Shown: positions 7,921-17,330, counted from the stretch's first letter. The stretch: DNA of 64,000 bases from Proteiniclasticum sp. (GCF_003514505.1 NZ_DOPX01000014.1:1-64000); one strand, 5' to 3'. A program made the numbers and translations. The notes: generated from the sequence alone by a model not told the origin.

Positions 7921-9003
7921 TTATGCGTTTTTTTCTTCAAACTCCTTCATGAAAGCAACCAGAGCTTCAACGCCTTCCATAGGCATCGCGTTGTAAATAG
8001 AAGCTCTCATGCCCCCAACAGAGCGGTGACCCTTCAGGTTTGAGAATCCTCTTTCTGCGCTTTCCTTCACGAACTTCGCATCCAGCTCTTCATTTCCTGT
8101 CATAAAGGTTACGTTCATCAGGGAACGGTTTTCTTTCACTACATTGGTCTTGAAGAGTTTGCTCTGATCCAGGTAATCATAAAGAAGTGCTGCTTTCTTT
8201 GTGTTGTGTGCTTCCATACCGGTGAGTCCACCCATGGATTCCACCCAGTCCAGTACAAGTCCTAGAATATAGATGGCATAGGTAGGTGGTGTGTTGTACA
8301 TGGAGTCATTGGCTACCATTTCATCATATCTCATCATCACGGGGGTCTTGTCCAGTGGTTCGCCCACAAGATCTTCACGGATGATGACTACGGTAAGACC
8401 CGCTGGACCCATATTTTTCTGAGCTCCGGCATAGATGACGCCATACTTAGACACATCTACTGGCTTGGACAGAATACAGGATGACATATCGGATACAATG
8501 GGCACTCCATGGGTTTCTGGCAGATAGTTGTACGTGGTTCCGAAAATGGTGTTGTTCTCACAGATATGGAGATAATCCGCATCAGGAGAAAGATTCAGCT
8601 CCTCTTGAGTTGGGATATGGCTGAAGTTGTCTGCCTTGCTTGTGCCTGCAAGGTGCGCTTCCCCATACTTCTGTGCTTCTTTATAGGCTTTTCCGGAGAA
8701 GCTTCCAGATACGATATAATCCGCTTTCCTGTTCTTGGTCATGAGATTCATCGGAATCATGGAGAACTGGAGCGTTGCTCCTCCCTGAAGGAAGAGTACC
8801 TTATAGTTGTCTGGAATACCCATAACCTCTCTGAGTTTTCTTTCTGTGTCCTTGATGATCTTGTCATAGACTTTGCTTCTATGGCTCATTTCCATGACAG
8901 ACATACCGGAGTTGTTGTAATCAAGCATCTCACTGGCTGCTTTTTCCAGTACCGAAACGGGCAGCATGGATGGACCTGCGGAGAAATTAAAAATTCTTGA
9001 CAA
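7921..9003 (-). CDS. serC: Phosphoserine aminotransferase
   Basis: This PLP enzyme converts 3-phosphohydroxypyruvate and glutamate to phosphoserine, the second step of serine synthesis. The 360-residue protein begins (TTG)SRIFNFSAGPSMLP, the family's normal N-terminus. The motif GVIYAGAQKNMGPAGLTVVI carries the PLP-binding lysine near residue 197. The TTG at 9003 is chosen because AAAGGAG lies 8 bases upstream. An ATG 96 bases earlier would add 32 residues that do not resemble the family and would run through the promoter region. It is the first gene of serC-serA-DUF1015. Confidence 0.94.
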   Translation of the reverse strand: MSRIFNFSAGPSMLPVSVLEKAASEMLDYNNSGMSVMEMSHRSKVYDKIIKDTERKLREVMGIPDNYKVLFLQGGATLQFSMIPMNLMTKNRKADYIVSGSFSGKAYKEAQKYGEAHLAGTSKADNFSHIPTQEELNLSPDADYLHICENNTIFGTTYNYLPETHGVPIVSDMSSCILSKPVDVSKYGVIYAGAQKNMGPAGLTVVIIREDLVGEPLDKTPVMMRYDEMVANDSMYNTPPTYAIYILGLVLDWVESMGGLTGMEAHNTKKAALLYDYLDQSKLFKTNVVKENRSLMNVTFMTGNEELDAKFVKESAERGFSNLKGHRSVGGMRASIYNAMPMEGVEALVAFMKEFEEKNA

Positions 9004-9052
9004 TGTGATCGCTCCTTTTATTTTCATACTTTGTTCATGGCTTTCTACTTTC

Positions 9053-9081
9053 ATTATGTCATCTAAAAAAATATTGGTAAA
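9053..9081 (-). promoter_or_regulatory. Promoter of serC-serA-DUF1015
   Basis: On the minus strand TTTACC (9076-9081) and CATAAT (9053-9058) are 17 bases apart, about 45 bases upstream of the TTG start. No T-box or other riboswitch is seen in the short leader. Confidence 0.6.
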
Positions 9082-9251
9082 CCAAATTTTGCTGTCCAAA
9101 AACAGTACATTTTTAAATTCATAGAAAAGAGAATCCTGTGAAAAAAAACTCTGAATATAACCTTGTAATCATTTTCACTCTACTGAATTGGTTCTTTTAT
9201 TTTTTCGAGATTCACATTGGAACCCCTGGGAATCTCATTCTTTCTCGAAGC

Positions 9252-10364
9252 TCAAATGTCTTCCACCAGAAGAAGTTCCTCGTCTTCCCCCAATAATTCA
9301 TCCTCAATGTACACCTTGTCCACATAAGGCGAGGTCATGGCATTCAGCATACCGCCATATTTCACGTAAAACTTCACGATGTCACCTACCTGATAACCCG
9401 TAGGGTCTTTGGAAAGATCCAGAATCAGATGATCTGAACTTGCCCCAAGGATGCTGAGATTCTCATTCATGGGGATCAGGCCGGAAGGATCCACATCCTG
9501 CTTGCCCAGGGCCACGATGGCTCTTCTGATGATGCCCCGGTCCTCATGTTTAGGCACATTGCCAAAAGCATCTCTGCCGATTTTCCCTTTGGGCACGGAA
9601 GGTTTATCCTTCAGCTCAATGATTTGGGTCTTCAGGATGAAGGCATCCTCACAGAGGCCATCAAACCTCTTTCCAAACGCCGTTTCTTTTCCTAAAAGAA
9701 TCACTTCGCCCAGCCTTAGATTGTTGATACCAGCAGGAAATCCATTTTCCTCTTCCACCAGATACACACTGGAAGAGCTTCCTCCTGAAACGATGTCCAG
9801 AGTCAGCTCATACTTCATGCGCATTTCTTCTGAAATATCCACCAGTCTCTGCAGGGTGGTCTGTTCCGGAATAACGCCGCCAAAACAGGTTAGATTCACG
9901 CCAAACCCCCGGATCTCCACACCCTCGATCTCTACGGCTTCCTTCACAAAATGCTCCACTTTCTGGGAGCGGATGCCTTCTCTGTAATCTCCAAGATCCA
10001 CCATGATGATGACTTTATGAACAGTGCCGAGATTTTTTGCCGCAACACCCAGTGCTTTCAGTGTCTCAATCTCAGAGTTCAGACTGTAGTCGCTGTAACG
10101 CACCACATCTTCCGCTTCACTCATCATGGGCAGGCGAAGAAGCACTTTCTGCCTCGGAAGATACTTCAATTTCTTCAAGTTCTTGATTCTGGCATCGGCG
10201 ATATACTCGAGTCCTCCCCGAAGCATGGCCTCGGCTATTCTAGGTTCTGCGGTGAATCCTTTGGTCACAGCCATGATGCTGATGCCATGGGGCTTGAAGA
10301 TCTCATGGATTTTTCTGGCATTGCTTTCAATTTTCTTTAAGTGTATTTCCATACATGGATACAT
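9252..10364 (-). CDS. orr: Ornithine racemase Orr
   Basis: It is predicted to interconvert L- and D-ornithine, supplying the D-form needed by the aminomutase. The 370-residue protein belongs to the fold-III PLP alanine-racemase family. The lysine that would hold PLP is in ISIMAVTKGF near residue 36, which matches Orr. The ATG at 10364 lies one base after the stop of the preceding gene, with GGGAGG placed 9 bases upstream. Earlier in-frame ATGs would overlap that site. It is the last gene of the ornithine operon. I infer substrate from context, since family members also include alanine racemases of other specificity. Confidence 0.9.
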   Translation of the reverse strand: MYPCMEIHLKKIESNARKIHEIFKPHGISIMAVTKGFTAEPRIAEAMLRGGLEYIADARIKNLKKLKYLPRQKVLLRLPMMSEAEDVVRYSDYSLNSEIETLKALGVAAKNLGTVHKVIIMVDLGDYREGIRSQKVEHFVKEAVEIEGVEIRGFGVNLTCFGGVIPEQTTLQRLVDISEEMRMKYELTLDIVSGGSSSSVYLVEEENGFPAGINNLRLGEVILLGKETAFGKRFDGLCEDAFILKTQIIELKDKPSVPKGKIGRDAFGNVPKHEDRGIIRRAIVALGKQDVDPSGLIPMNENLSILGASSDHLILDLSKDPTGYQVGDIVKFYVKYGGMLNAMTSPYVDKVYIEDELLGEDEELLLVEDI

Positions 10365-10365
10365 G

Positions 10366-11739
10366 TTATGCATCCTCCCTTCCATAAAGGCCGAGACTCT
10401 TCAGCATGAGTTTTTTCGCACTTTCTTTGTACTCCAGAGAAAGGACACCCAGTGATGCCAGAAGATAGTCCCGATCCAGAAGCACTTCCGCTTCCTTCTT
10501 TGGAAAGAGTTTCTGCCCTCTTCCCTGTTCATGAATTCCTGCAAGGATCTTTTCTGCTCCCTGAAGCCTGGTCAGTGCACCGCCAGTTCCAATGATGTAC
10601 TTGATCTCCGTGAGATCTTTTCCTTCCGCCACAGATTTTCTTCCGGAGGATTCACCAAAAAGATTTCTCACAGCACCTGCATGCCGGTCCACAGAGGTGT
10701 ATACCGCTTCTTCTGTGAGGCGCAGGATGATCCGCTTCTCTTTTTCTGTTTTGGGGATGGGGGGAAGATTAAGAAGGTCCTCATCTTCCACAGAAAGCTC
10801 CATCTTAAGCTTATCTATACCGATTCTCTCCATGAGATTTTTCCGGTTCACATAAACGCCCAGATCCCCTTCCACAGTTCTTTTAGCCTCAGGTTCCGGT
10901 GCCAGAAGGATTCTTGAGATCTCCTCAGATCCCTGGGTCACCGAATGCACATCCGTGGTGGCTCCGCCCACATCAATGATCATTACATCGCCTAACACTT
11001 CTTTCAGCACCTTGGCACTTTCCATCACCGCACCTGGTGTAGGCAAGATTCTGCCGGAGACCAGCTCGTGAACTTTGTCCATGCCTTTGGCATGGATGAT
11101 ATGTTCCTCGAAAACCTCCTGGATGACCTTTCTTGCAGGCTCCACAGACAGCACATCCACCTGGGGATATACATTATCTGTGATATAAACTTTCCCTGGA
11201 TACTCTTTGAACAGCTCCATGATGTCCTCTTGGTTGTCCACATTTCCTGCATAGACAATGGGCATCGCAAGAGGCAGCTGGGCAATCTTTTCTGCATTAT
11301 AAAGTGCTGTGTCCCGCTCCCCGTGGTCCAGACCTCCTGCAATCATGAGAATGCTGGGCTTCAGCTCCTCAATCTTTCGAAGATCCGATGGCTTCAGCCT
11401 TCCTGAGGTAACAAGACGCACAATGGCGCCAGCCCCCAGGGCAGCCTCTTTAGAGGCTTTTACGGTCATATCATGGACCAGACCATGGACGCTCATCTTG
11501 AGGCCCCCCGCCGCACTGGAGGTGGCGAGAAATGTATCATAGGTCAGATCTTCCACGCCCAGGTTCTTTTTCAGGTCCTCCAGGGCAAAAAGGAGGCCTA
11601 AGGTAACATCTCCTTCCTCCACCGTGGTGACGCCCTGACCTTGTCCAAGGAAAGAAGGCTTCTCTGTATGGATGTTCTGAAAGGCATTCACCACCGTGGT
11701 GGTGCTGCCGATTTCTGCCACCAGCACATCTACATGCAT
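10366..11739 (-). CDS. GlmL/MutL-like ATPase of the ornithine operon
   Basis: The 457-residue protein starts MHVDVLVAEIGSTTTVVNAF, the phosphate-1 motif of the sugar kinase/Hsp70/actin ATPase fold. A second phosphate motif MIIDVGGATTDVHSV appears near 245. GlmL proteins accompany B12-dependent mutases such as glutamate mutase and are thought to chaperone or repair the cobalamin enzyme. Its place between oraE and orr points to the same service for D-ornithine aminomutase, which is inference. It begins 21 bases after oraE and ends one base before the orr start. It shows no membrane segment. Confidence 0.88.
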   Translation of the reverse strand: MHVDVLVAEIGSTTTVVNAFQNIHTEKPSFLGQGQGVTTVEEGDVTLGLLFALEDLKKNLGVEDLTYDTFLATSSAAGGLKMSVHGLVHDMTVKASKEAALGAGAIVRLVTSGRLKPSDLRKIEELKPSILMIAGGLDHGERDTALYNAEKIAQLPLAMPIVYAGNVDNQEDIMELFKEYPGKVYITDNVYPQVDVLSVEPARKVIQEVFEEHIIHAKGMDKVHELVSGRILPTPGAVMESAKVLKEVLGDVMIIDVGGATTDVHSVTQGSEEISRILLAPEPEAKRTVEGDLGVYVNRKNLMERIGIDKLKMELSVEDEDLLNLPPIPKTEKEKRIILRLTEEAVYTSVDRHAGAVRNLFGESSGRKSVAEGKDLTEIKYIIGTGGALTRLQGAEKILAGIHEQGRGQKLFPKKEAEVLLDRDYLLASLGVLSLEYKESAKKLMLKSLGLYGREDA

Positions 11740-11760
11740 CTACTTCCTCCTCCTTTTTCT

Positions 11761-13959
11761 TTACTCTTCTCCACGCATCTCTCTTCTCTTTTTCACTAGG
11801 AACGTGGCCACATGGGCACCCTTGGTGCCTCGGCCAAAGCCCATATCAAGGCCGGACTCCACAGCCATCTCCTGAATAATCTGGGTGCCACCTCCCAGAA
11901 TGATGAGTTTGTCCCGGACACCCTTTTCAACAGCAGTGTCACAGAGTTTCTTGAGGTTTTTATAATGTATGTTGTCATGGCTGATGATGGTGCTGGCGAG
12001 GATCGCCTCTGCATTGGACTCTATGGCCGCATCCACCAGTTTTTCCACGGGCACAGAGGTGCCAAGATAGATGCTTTCAATGCCGTATTTCTCGATGCCG
12101 CCATGCTTGATGTCAATGATTTCCCGAAGCCCTACAGAATGCTCATCGTTGCCCAAGGTTCCAGCCACAATCTTCATAGGATACGCTTCAATGTCCTTTC
12201 GGATCTCCTCATCACTTAAGATCTCTGGTTTCTTCTGAATGGTCAGGTCTTTGGCATTCAAGGAGAAGGGAACTCTTCCTTTGATTTCCACCAAAGTGCC
12301 CTCTGCTTCCTGGAGCACTTCCTTATGAACCACTTCCACATCCAGAAGCCCCATTTTCTTGCCGATTTCTACAGCAGCAGCCTCAGCGGTCATCTCATCC
12401 ACAGGAAGCATCATGGTCTGAAGTATTACGCCATCTCCAGCCCATTCCACTTCTGGTTTTATATGTTCTCTTGTAAAGTACTTTCTGTTTTCCTCCAGTC
12501 TCTTCTCCACATTGTCCTCAGGATCCAGTTCATCAATATAAACAATCTTCTCCCGGATCTCCAAAGTGTCTCCACCGATGGCATCGGAGGGTTTCTCAAG
12601 ACCTTCTGGTACACAGTTGTATCCGAAGAAGGCACTGACCGGGGCAAAATAGTCTTCCTCTTTTTCAAAGACAGTGTCCGCCGCAAGGCCTCCATCCATC
12701 TTTCTCACAATGCCGTCTCCATTTCTCTCTGGATAGTATCCGGAATCCACAAAGAATCCATCTTCCACGGCTTTAAAATACCCGCCGGCCTCCAGGATCT
12801 CTTCCATGAAGAGCACTGCTCTTTCTTTAATCTCCCGGACCTTCTCCGGCAGGAAGCCTTCTTTTTTCAGCTCCACCATGGATAACAGTCCGTCCATCCC
12901 CTGGAAAGCCTGCTTGGCTGTAGAGATGGCCGCGATATTGTTGTAGTTCCAAGGCACATTTCTTCCCTCATCCGGTGTGATGGTGGACTGGATGTCAGCG
13001 CCGGTCAGCTCTGAAATGAGAAGATTCAGCACATGGGTCACCGTGGCTTCTCTGGTGTCAGACTCCATATATTTTGTATTCTGCTGCGCTCTCATGCGGT
13101 ACTCGGAAAAAAATTCCCGAAGGGCCACCGCATAGGGCAGATCCAGCGTCAGGGACGGAGCCGGAGGCGCTGTGGGCGGTACGGTGCTGAGGCAGATATT
13201 TTCTTTCTTCATCCCGGATTTCACAGAAAACACCGAATTCAAGCCATGCTGCACCATGAGCTCCGGAAGCACTTTATAGGCTTCTCTTGCCGTGGCGTTG
13301 GCATTATGGGCACCATCAATCTGGGCCATATCCGCAAAGGCCATGACAGATTTTGCATATCCTGCATCCACGAAGGACCGGATCATATTGATGTTTCTGT
13401 AGAGCACATTGTACTGTGGATCCTGATGAGCACCATTGACCCCTTCCTCTGCAAACATCACGGCAATTTCAGGTCCTGCCACACCAGACACATAGGAATG
13501 GTAGTTGATCTCTCTTCCCACTTCCTCTTCAATGAGATCCAACGCTTTTCTCTGGGCCCTCACTTGCTTCCTGGTGATGGGAATCCCGCCGATGCCCTGT
13601 GGTGTTCCTTCGATGAGGCCATCATAGTGACTCTGGCCGGCAGTACGGATGACCATGATGTGGTCCGCTCCATGCCAGGCTGCCATTCTCATTCTTCGGA
13701 TGTCATCCTCAAAACGGCCTGAGGCAATCTCGGTGGTGATCACAGGTCTTGGCTGAGGGTCAATGTTTCCGAAGTATTTTGCTGAAGGAAGGCTTTCACT
13801 TTGCGCAAGAGGCTTACTCATCTCCTTGTAAGTAAATTCGCCCATCTTAAGATTTTCCACAGGCTCTCTCCAGTGCCAGCCCCGTCTTTTGGGTGCATAG
13901 TGCTGAAGATCCTTCAGAATTTCTTCCACATGGAGCTTTTCATTCTTCACAAGCTTCAT
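11761..13959 (-). CDS. oraE: D-ornithine 4,5-aminomutase large subunit OraE
   Basis: With OraS it moves the terminal amino group of D-ornithine to C4, giving (2R,4S)-2,4-diaminopentanoate, using adenosylcobalamin and PLP. The 732 residues match OraE. The N-terminal TIM-barrel part carries PRPVITTEIASGRFEDDIRR near 52. The C-terminal Rossmann-like B12 domain begins near 595. The sequence SVGLREIIDIKHGGIEKYG (about 619-637) has no plain DxHxxG motif as written. The conserved B12-ligand region should be checked by alignment. The start overlaps the oraS stop by 4 bases, implying translational coupling. Confidence 0.94.
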   Translation of the reverse strand: MKLVKNEKLHVEEILKDLQHYAPKRRGWHWREPVENLKMGEFTYKEMSKPLAQSESLPSAKYFGNIDPQPRPVITTEIASGRFEDDIRRMRMAAWHGADHIMVIRTAGQSHYDGLIEGTPQGIGGIPITRKQVRAQRKALDLIEEEVGREINYHSYVSGVAGPEIAVMFAEEGVNGAHQDPQYNVLYRNINMIRSFVDAGYAKSVMAFADMAQIDGAHNANATAREAYKVLPELMVQHGLNSVFSVKSGMKKENICLSTVPPTAPPAPSLTLDLPYAVALREFFSEYRMRAQQNTKYMESDTREATVTHVLNLLISELTGADIQSTITPDEGRNVPWNYNNIAAISTAKQAFQGMDGLLSMVELKKEGFLPEKVREIKERAVLFMEEILEAGGYFKAVEDGFFVDSGYYPERNGDGIVRKMDGGLAADTVFEKEEDYFAPVSAFFGYNCVPEGLEKPSDAIGGDTLEIREKIVYIDELDPEDNVEKRLEENRKYFTREHIKPEVEWAGDGVILQTMMLPVDEMTAEAAAVEIGKKMGLLDVEVVHKEVLQEAEGTLVEIKGRVPFSLNAKDLTIQKKPEILSDEEIRKDIEAYPMKIVAGTLGNDEHSVGLREIIDIKHGGIEKYGIESIYLGTSVPVEKLVDAAIESNAEAILASTIISHDNIHYKNLKKLCDTAVEKGVRDKLIILGGGTQIIQEMAVESGLDMGFGRGTKGAHVATFLVKKRREMRGEE

Positions 13960-14327
13960 CTTCTGTCCCCCTTAAATACATCTTTCGCGATATCCAGATG
14001 CTTTCCTTCTGCCATTTCTCTGCCCACAGTAAGGTAGTCTTTTTCCAGTCTCTCAGACACCTTCAGCACCACGTTTCCAGCGCCTTTTCCCATGAGTCCG
14101 AGATCCAGCACGTGGTTCACAAGATCCATGGCCTCCAAACTGGAAAAGCCCATCCTAAGAAGCACTGACCGCTCTACGGAAGGGGTGGTGCTTTTCTTGG
14201 AAAGCTCGATCATGGGGTCCACAATCTGCTCCGCCAGTGAGAAAAAACGGTTTTTCAGCTCCTCATCACTGAGTCCTTCCAGATGTTTTCTCCGCTCCAT
14301 ATAGTCATCGGTTCTTTTTATTGCCAT
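13956..14327 (-). CDS. oraS: D-ornithine 4,5-aminomutase small subunit OraS
   Basis: OraS is the small partner of OraE in the heterotetrameric D-ornithine aminomutase. The 123-residue helical protein begins MAIKRTDDYMERRKHLEGLSDEELK-like (first residues MAIKRTDDYMERR) and has the family motif RSVLLRMGFSSLEAM near 54-68. It sits directly before oraE with a 4-base stop-start overlap, as in other ornithine clusters. An AGGAGA site precedes the ATG. Identification rests on family resemblance and unmistakable context. Confidence 0.94.
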   Translation of the reverse strand: MAIKRTDDYMERRKHLEGLSDEELKNRFFSLAEQIVDPMIELSKKSTTPSVERSVLLRMGFSSLEAMDLVNHVLDLGLMGKGAGNVVLKVSERLEKDYLTVGREMAEGKHLDIAKDVFKGDRR

Positions 14328-14349
14328 ACATATTTCTCCTATCTTTATG

Positions 14350-15774
14350 CTAGATTACCAGGGTGCATCCAAGCAGCTGAAGCTCCAGCTTCACAAACTC
14401 ATAGGAAGTCCTGGTTTCCTCCATGAGATAAAAAATGTCCAGTTCTGTCACAAGATTTATTTTCTTTGCCGCCACATAATTCTTAATGAGGGATTTTTTC
14501 AGTTTTTCCATGCTTACGGGACGAAGCCTGATGTCTTCTGGTCCTTTTGGCAGGATGATATTCTTTCCGGGCACTTCTTTCTCCGGATCACCGAAAAAGA
14601 GCTCAATGCCCCGCTCCTTGGCAAAGGAAAGCTGAGAAAGAGGATGCTTTCCTGCTCCGGTGTACTCCGTCTCCTGCACCACCAGAATATCGGTCTCCTT
14701 CATTTCTCTTGCCATGGCAAAGGCTGCCGTGAGCGAAGTATTCCCTGCTGGACCACGCTCGATCCCTTCCAGCTGGGCCAGTGCTTCTGTCATGTAGAAC
14801 ACCTCGCCCTGCTTCACCAGATAGTACTCATCCATATAGCGGAGGGGTCTCGCTGCGCTTCTTGGCACATCAGACCGGTCCGGGAAGGTGGTGAAAGGCA
14901 TGCCAAAACCTGTATGGCCTGTGGTGAAAGATTTTTTGTTGAAATCCACATCCGAAGCCATATGAAGCCCTGTAAGGTCCACACTGACACCTACAACCTT
15001 GGTTTCCTTTGCCCCTGCCGCCTTTAATCCTCTGGCTGTTCCCGTGAGGTTTCCTCCTCCTGCATGGGTGGCCAGAACCACTTCCGGATATTTTCCGTAC
15101 TTTTCATAAACTTCTTCTGCTATCTCATAGCCCAGGGTTTCCACTCCACGGATCCCAAAGGAAGAGTATAAAGAAGCATTGAAATATCCTGTCTCTTCTA
15201 AAATGGAAAGGAAGGTGTAGAAAAGTTCTGGCCCCACGGTAAGAGATAGTACTTCCGCACCCAAAGCCTCACATTTTCTTCTTTTCTCCAGGATCTCCGG
15301 CTGACCGATGCCTTGGGAGTCATAGCATTCCTGAACCACGATGCATTTCAGGCCAAGTTTTGCTGCCTGAGATGCCACCGCAGCGCCATAATTTCCAGAA
15401 GTAGCAGTGACAACACCCTGATAGCCCAGCTTCTTTGCCATATAGACGGACAAAGAGGCTCTTCGGTCTTTGTAGCTGCCCGATGGGTTGGCGGCTTCAT
15501 CTTTTATGAGAATTCTTGCACCATAGCCTTCTTTGGAGAATTTTCTCGCCAGGGCCGTGAGATTCTTCAGCTCCACCAGTGGCGTATGCCCTACAGAAAC
15601 CTCTTCCTGGATTTTTCTTACTTCCTCTATAGATACATCCACATCTTCCATCATGGCATCATAGTCAAAGGCCAGCTGGGAAAGCTCATACTTTTCGTAG
15701 TCCACCCCCAGGGCTTTCTTCATGATCTCATTTTTTCTCCCCATGACCGCTTCGTAGCTCATGTCTCTATTCAT
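14350..15774 (-). CDS. ortB: 2-amino-4-oxopentanoate thiolase beta subunit OrtB
   Basis: With OrtA it splits 2-amino-4-oxopentanoate with CoA to acetyl-CoA and D-alanine. The 474-residue protein is a fold-II PLP enzyme related to threonine synthase and cysteine synthase. NPSGSYKDRRAS near 91-102 holds the PLP lysine, and AGGGNLTGTARGL near 238-250 is the phosphate-binding loop. It overlaps the ortA stop by 8 bases, so the two subunits are probably coupled in translation. Length and context match OrtB of Clostridium sticklandii. Confidence 0.93.
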   Translation of the reverse strand: MNRDMSYEAVMGRKNEIMKKALGVDYEKYELSQLAFDYDAMMEDVDVSIEEVRKIQEEVSVGHTPLVELKNLTALARKFSKEGYGARILIKDEAANPSGSYKDRRASLSVYMAKKLGYQGVVTATSGNYGAAVASQAAKLGLKCIVVQECYDSQGIGQPEILEKRRKCEALGAEVLSLTVGPELFYTFLSILEETGYFNASLYSSFGIRGVETLGYEIAEEVYEKYGKYPEVVLATHAGGGNLTGTARGLKAAGAKETKVVGVSVDLTGLHMASDVDFNKKSFTTGHTGFGMPFTTFPDRSDVPRSAARPLRYMDEYYLVKQGEVFYMTEALAQLEGIERGPAGNTSLTAAFAMAREMKETDILVVQETEYTGAGKHPLSQLSFAKERGIELFFGDPEKEVPGKNIILPKGPEDIRLRPVSMEKLKKSLIKNYVAAKKINLVTELDIFYLMEETRTSYEFVKLELQLLGCTLVI

Positions 15775-16066
15775 GATCCACCTCCAGCATTTTTCTTAAG
15801 TCTCTGCCGATGGCAAGAAGCTCCGGTATGAAGGTCTCTCCATAGGTATGGGTATAGGTGGGATTCTCTGATAGAAGCGTACCTTCCACGATTCTTCCTG
15901 TGAGGGTTTCAATCTTCACCCTCTCTCCAGCCTCTGCGTCTTCCAGAAGATATCCTTTCATGCGCATCTCCAGAGGCACTTTCTTCGTTTCTTCCGGAAT
16001 CATGCCTGTACGCTCTTCCGGCTTTAATATGATGTCATGGATTTCCACCCATGTGCCTTGTTTCAT
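15767..16066 (-). CDS. ortA: 2-amino-4-oxopentanoate thiolase alpha subunit OrtA
   Basis: OrtA is the small partner of the thiolase. The 99-residue protein starts MKQGTWVEIHDIILKPEERT and contains EDAEAGERVKIETLTGRIVEG-like beta-rich sequence (middle part around residues 37-57) and HTYGETFIPELL near 73-84. No membrane segment or signal peptide is seen. It lies 16 bases after ord and overlaps ortB by 8 bases. The combination of size, sequence character and place in the operon makes the call secure, although the protein alone has little catalytic signature. Confidence 0.92.
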   Translation of the reverse strand: MKQGTWVEIHDIILKPEERTGMIPEETKKVPLEMRMKGYLLEDAEAGERVKIETLTGRIVEGTLLSENPTYTHTYGETFIPELLAIGRDLRKMLEVDHE

Positions 16067-16082
16067 CTTTCTTCCCTTCTTT

Positions 16083-17114
16083 CTATTTCAAATGGTTTGT
16101 GAAATCATCCATGATGGCATGGGTGACTGGAAGATCGGCCATGGTGAGAAGTCCGCTTCTTGCGTTCAGCACATGGGGAATCACATTGACTGCTGCTGCA
16201 ATGGTGCCGATGCCGCCTGGCACTTCTGGTTTGATTACCATGGACACGTCAGGGTCTCCATGAATTTCAATGTAGTCTCCTGTTTCGATGTGCTCAAGAT
16301 CTGGACGCACCTGCTGAGGATGTTCTAGCGTAATCACAGGTTTTCCGTCTTTCAGGGCCACAGCTGTATGGTTGCATCCTGCCACCATGCCTGCTTTGAC
16401 AAAGACATCTTTGGTCTTTCGGTCCACGGTGGTCATGATGGGTTCTCTGGATTGCACAATCTCATCATAGGTGAGACCTATGGACTTTGCGATCATGGGA
16501 ATGGACTGCAAAAACCCCACATGTCCATATACAGAACCGTCTTCCACCCCTTGAAGGAAGGCTTCTCTGCTAAGACCTACCCCCTGCTCTTCCATGACCG
16601 TCTTTCCAAAAGGAGACAGGTCATTCACGCGTCTTGCGTAGATGTGGTCCACTCTTCGCACCCCTAGGGACAGCTGAAGAATCAAAGTATCCAGCACAAA
16701 GCCAGGATTGACGCCCGTACCCAGCACCGTGACACCCGCTTTTTTTGCCATTTCATCAATTTCCCTGGAAAGCTCCGGTTCTGTCACAAAAGGAAACGCC
16801 ATTTCCTCTGCAATGGTCACCACCTGTATGTTCTTCTTTGTGAGAAGCCTGATTTCTTCCACCACACCTTTCACAAAGGAATGAATGGCCAAGATGCAAA
16901 GATCCGGCTTCACCAGATCAAGCAGCGCTTCCGGATCGTTCATCACCGGAATGCCTAGCTTTTCACTACCTAAAAAAATACCTAAATCTGTGGTTTCTCC
17001 CACTCTTTTTTCAATGGCACCCACCACTTCAATGCCTTCCTTGGCGAAAAGCATGTCTACCATACCTCTGCCCATATTTCCAAGACCCCATTGAACCACT
17101 CTGATTTTTTCCAT
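16083..17114 (-). CDS. ord: 2,4-diaminopentanoate dehydrogenase Ord
   Basis: It oxidises and deaminates 2,4-diaminopentanoate to 2-amino-4-oxopentanoate with NAD(P). The 343-residue protein starts MEKIRVVQWGLGNMGRGMVD, with the dinucleotide loop GLGNMG near residues 10-15. It resembles dihydrodipicolinate reductase-type folds, with a conserved GVNPGF block near 146-151. The ATG at 17114 is chosen for its GAGGGAGG site. An earlier in-frame ATG 36 bases upstream would place that site inside the gene. It is the first gene of the ornithine operon. Confidence 0.93.
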   Translation of the reverse strand: MEKIRVVQWGLGNMGRGMVDMLFAKEGIEVVGAIEKRVGETTDLGIFLGSEKLGIPVMNDPEALLDLVKPDLCILAIHSFVKGVVEEIRLLTKKNIQVVTIAEEMAFPFVTEPELSREIDEMAKKAGVTVLGTGVNPGFVLDTLILQLSLGVRRVDHIYARRVNDLSPFGKTVMEEQGVGLSREAFLQGVEDGSVYGHVGFLQSIPMIAKSIGLTYDEIVQSREPIMTTVDRKTKDVFVKAGMVAGCNHTAVALKDGKPVITLEHPQQVRPDLEHIETGDYIEIHGDPDVSMVIKPEVPGGIGTIAAAVNVIPHVLNARSGLLTMADLPVTHAIMDDFTNHLK

Positions 17115-17330
17115 GATTATTCCTCCCTCATGCAGGATTTCATTGCACATCAGTTAAGAATGTGGAGTTCACAGGAACTCCACGATGATTTCAATTTATA
17201 TTTATGTATTGTTATGAATTAATATCATTATTAACTATGTGATATACCGTTTATGCAATGTAAACCTTTTTATTCATCCAATTATAGAATAACAAATTAA
17301 AGCCTCTTTTGTAACCCCCCTGTGCACATG
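17115..17330 (-). promoter_or_regulatory. Leader of the ornithine operon with a 9-bp palindrome
   Basis: The region is AT-rich upstream of ord. A perfect inverted repeat GTGGAGTTC (17162-17170) and GAACTCCAC (17175-17183), with a 4-base loop, lies about 48 bases before the ord start. No T run follows it on the minus strand, so it is more likely an operator or an RNA structure than a terminator. Several weak -10-like boxes are present (for example TATAAT at about 17281-17286), but none has a clear -35 partner. No B12 riboswitch core is seen. Confidence 0.5.

Noticed and set aside
9004..9251. T-box or other riboswitch before serC
   Set aside because: No T-box core bases, specifier hairpin or terminator pair could be found; the leader after the predicted promoter is too short.
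13033..13722. 229-codon open frame opposite oraE
   Set aside because: Antisense to a certain gene; histidine- and cysteine-rich noise typical of a shadow frame.
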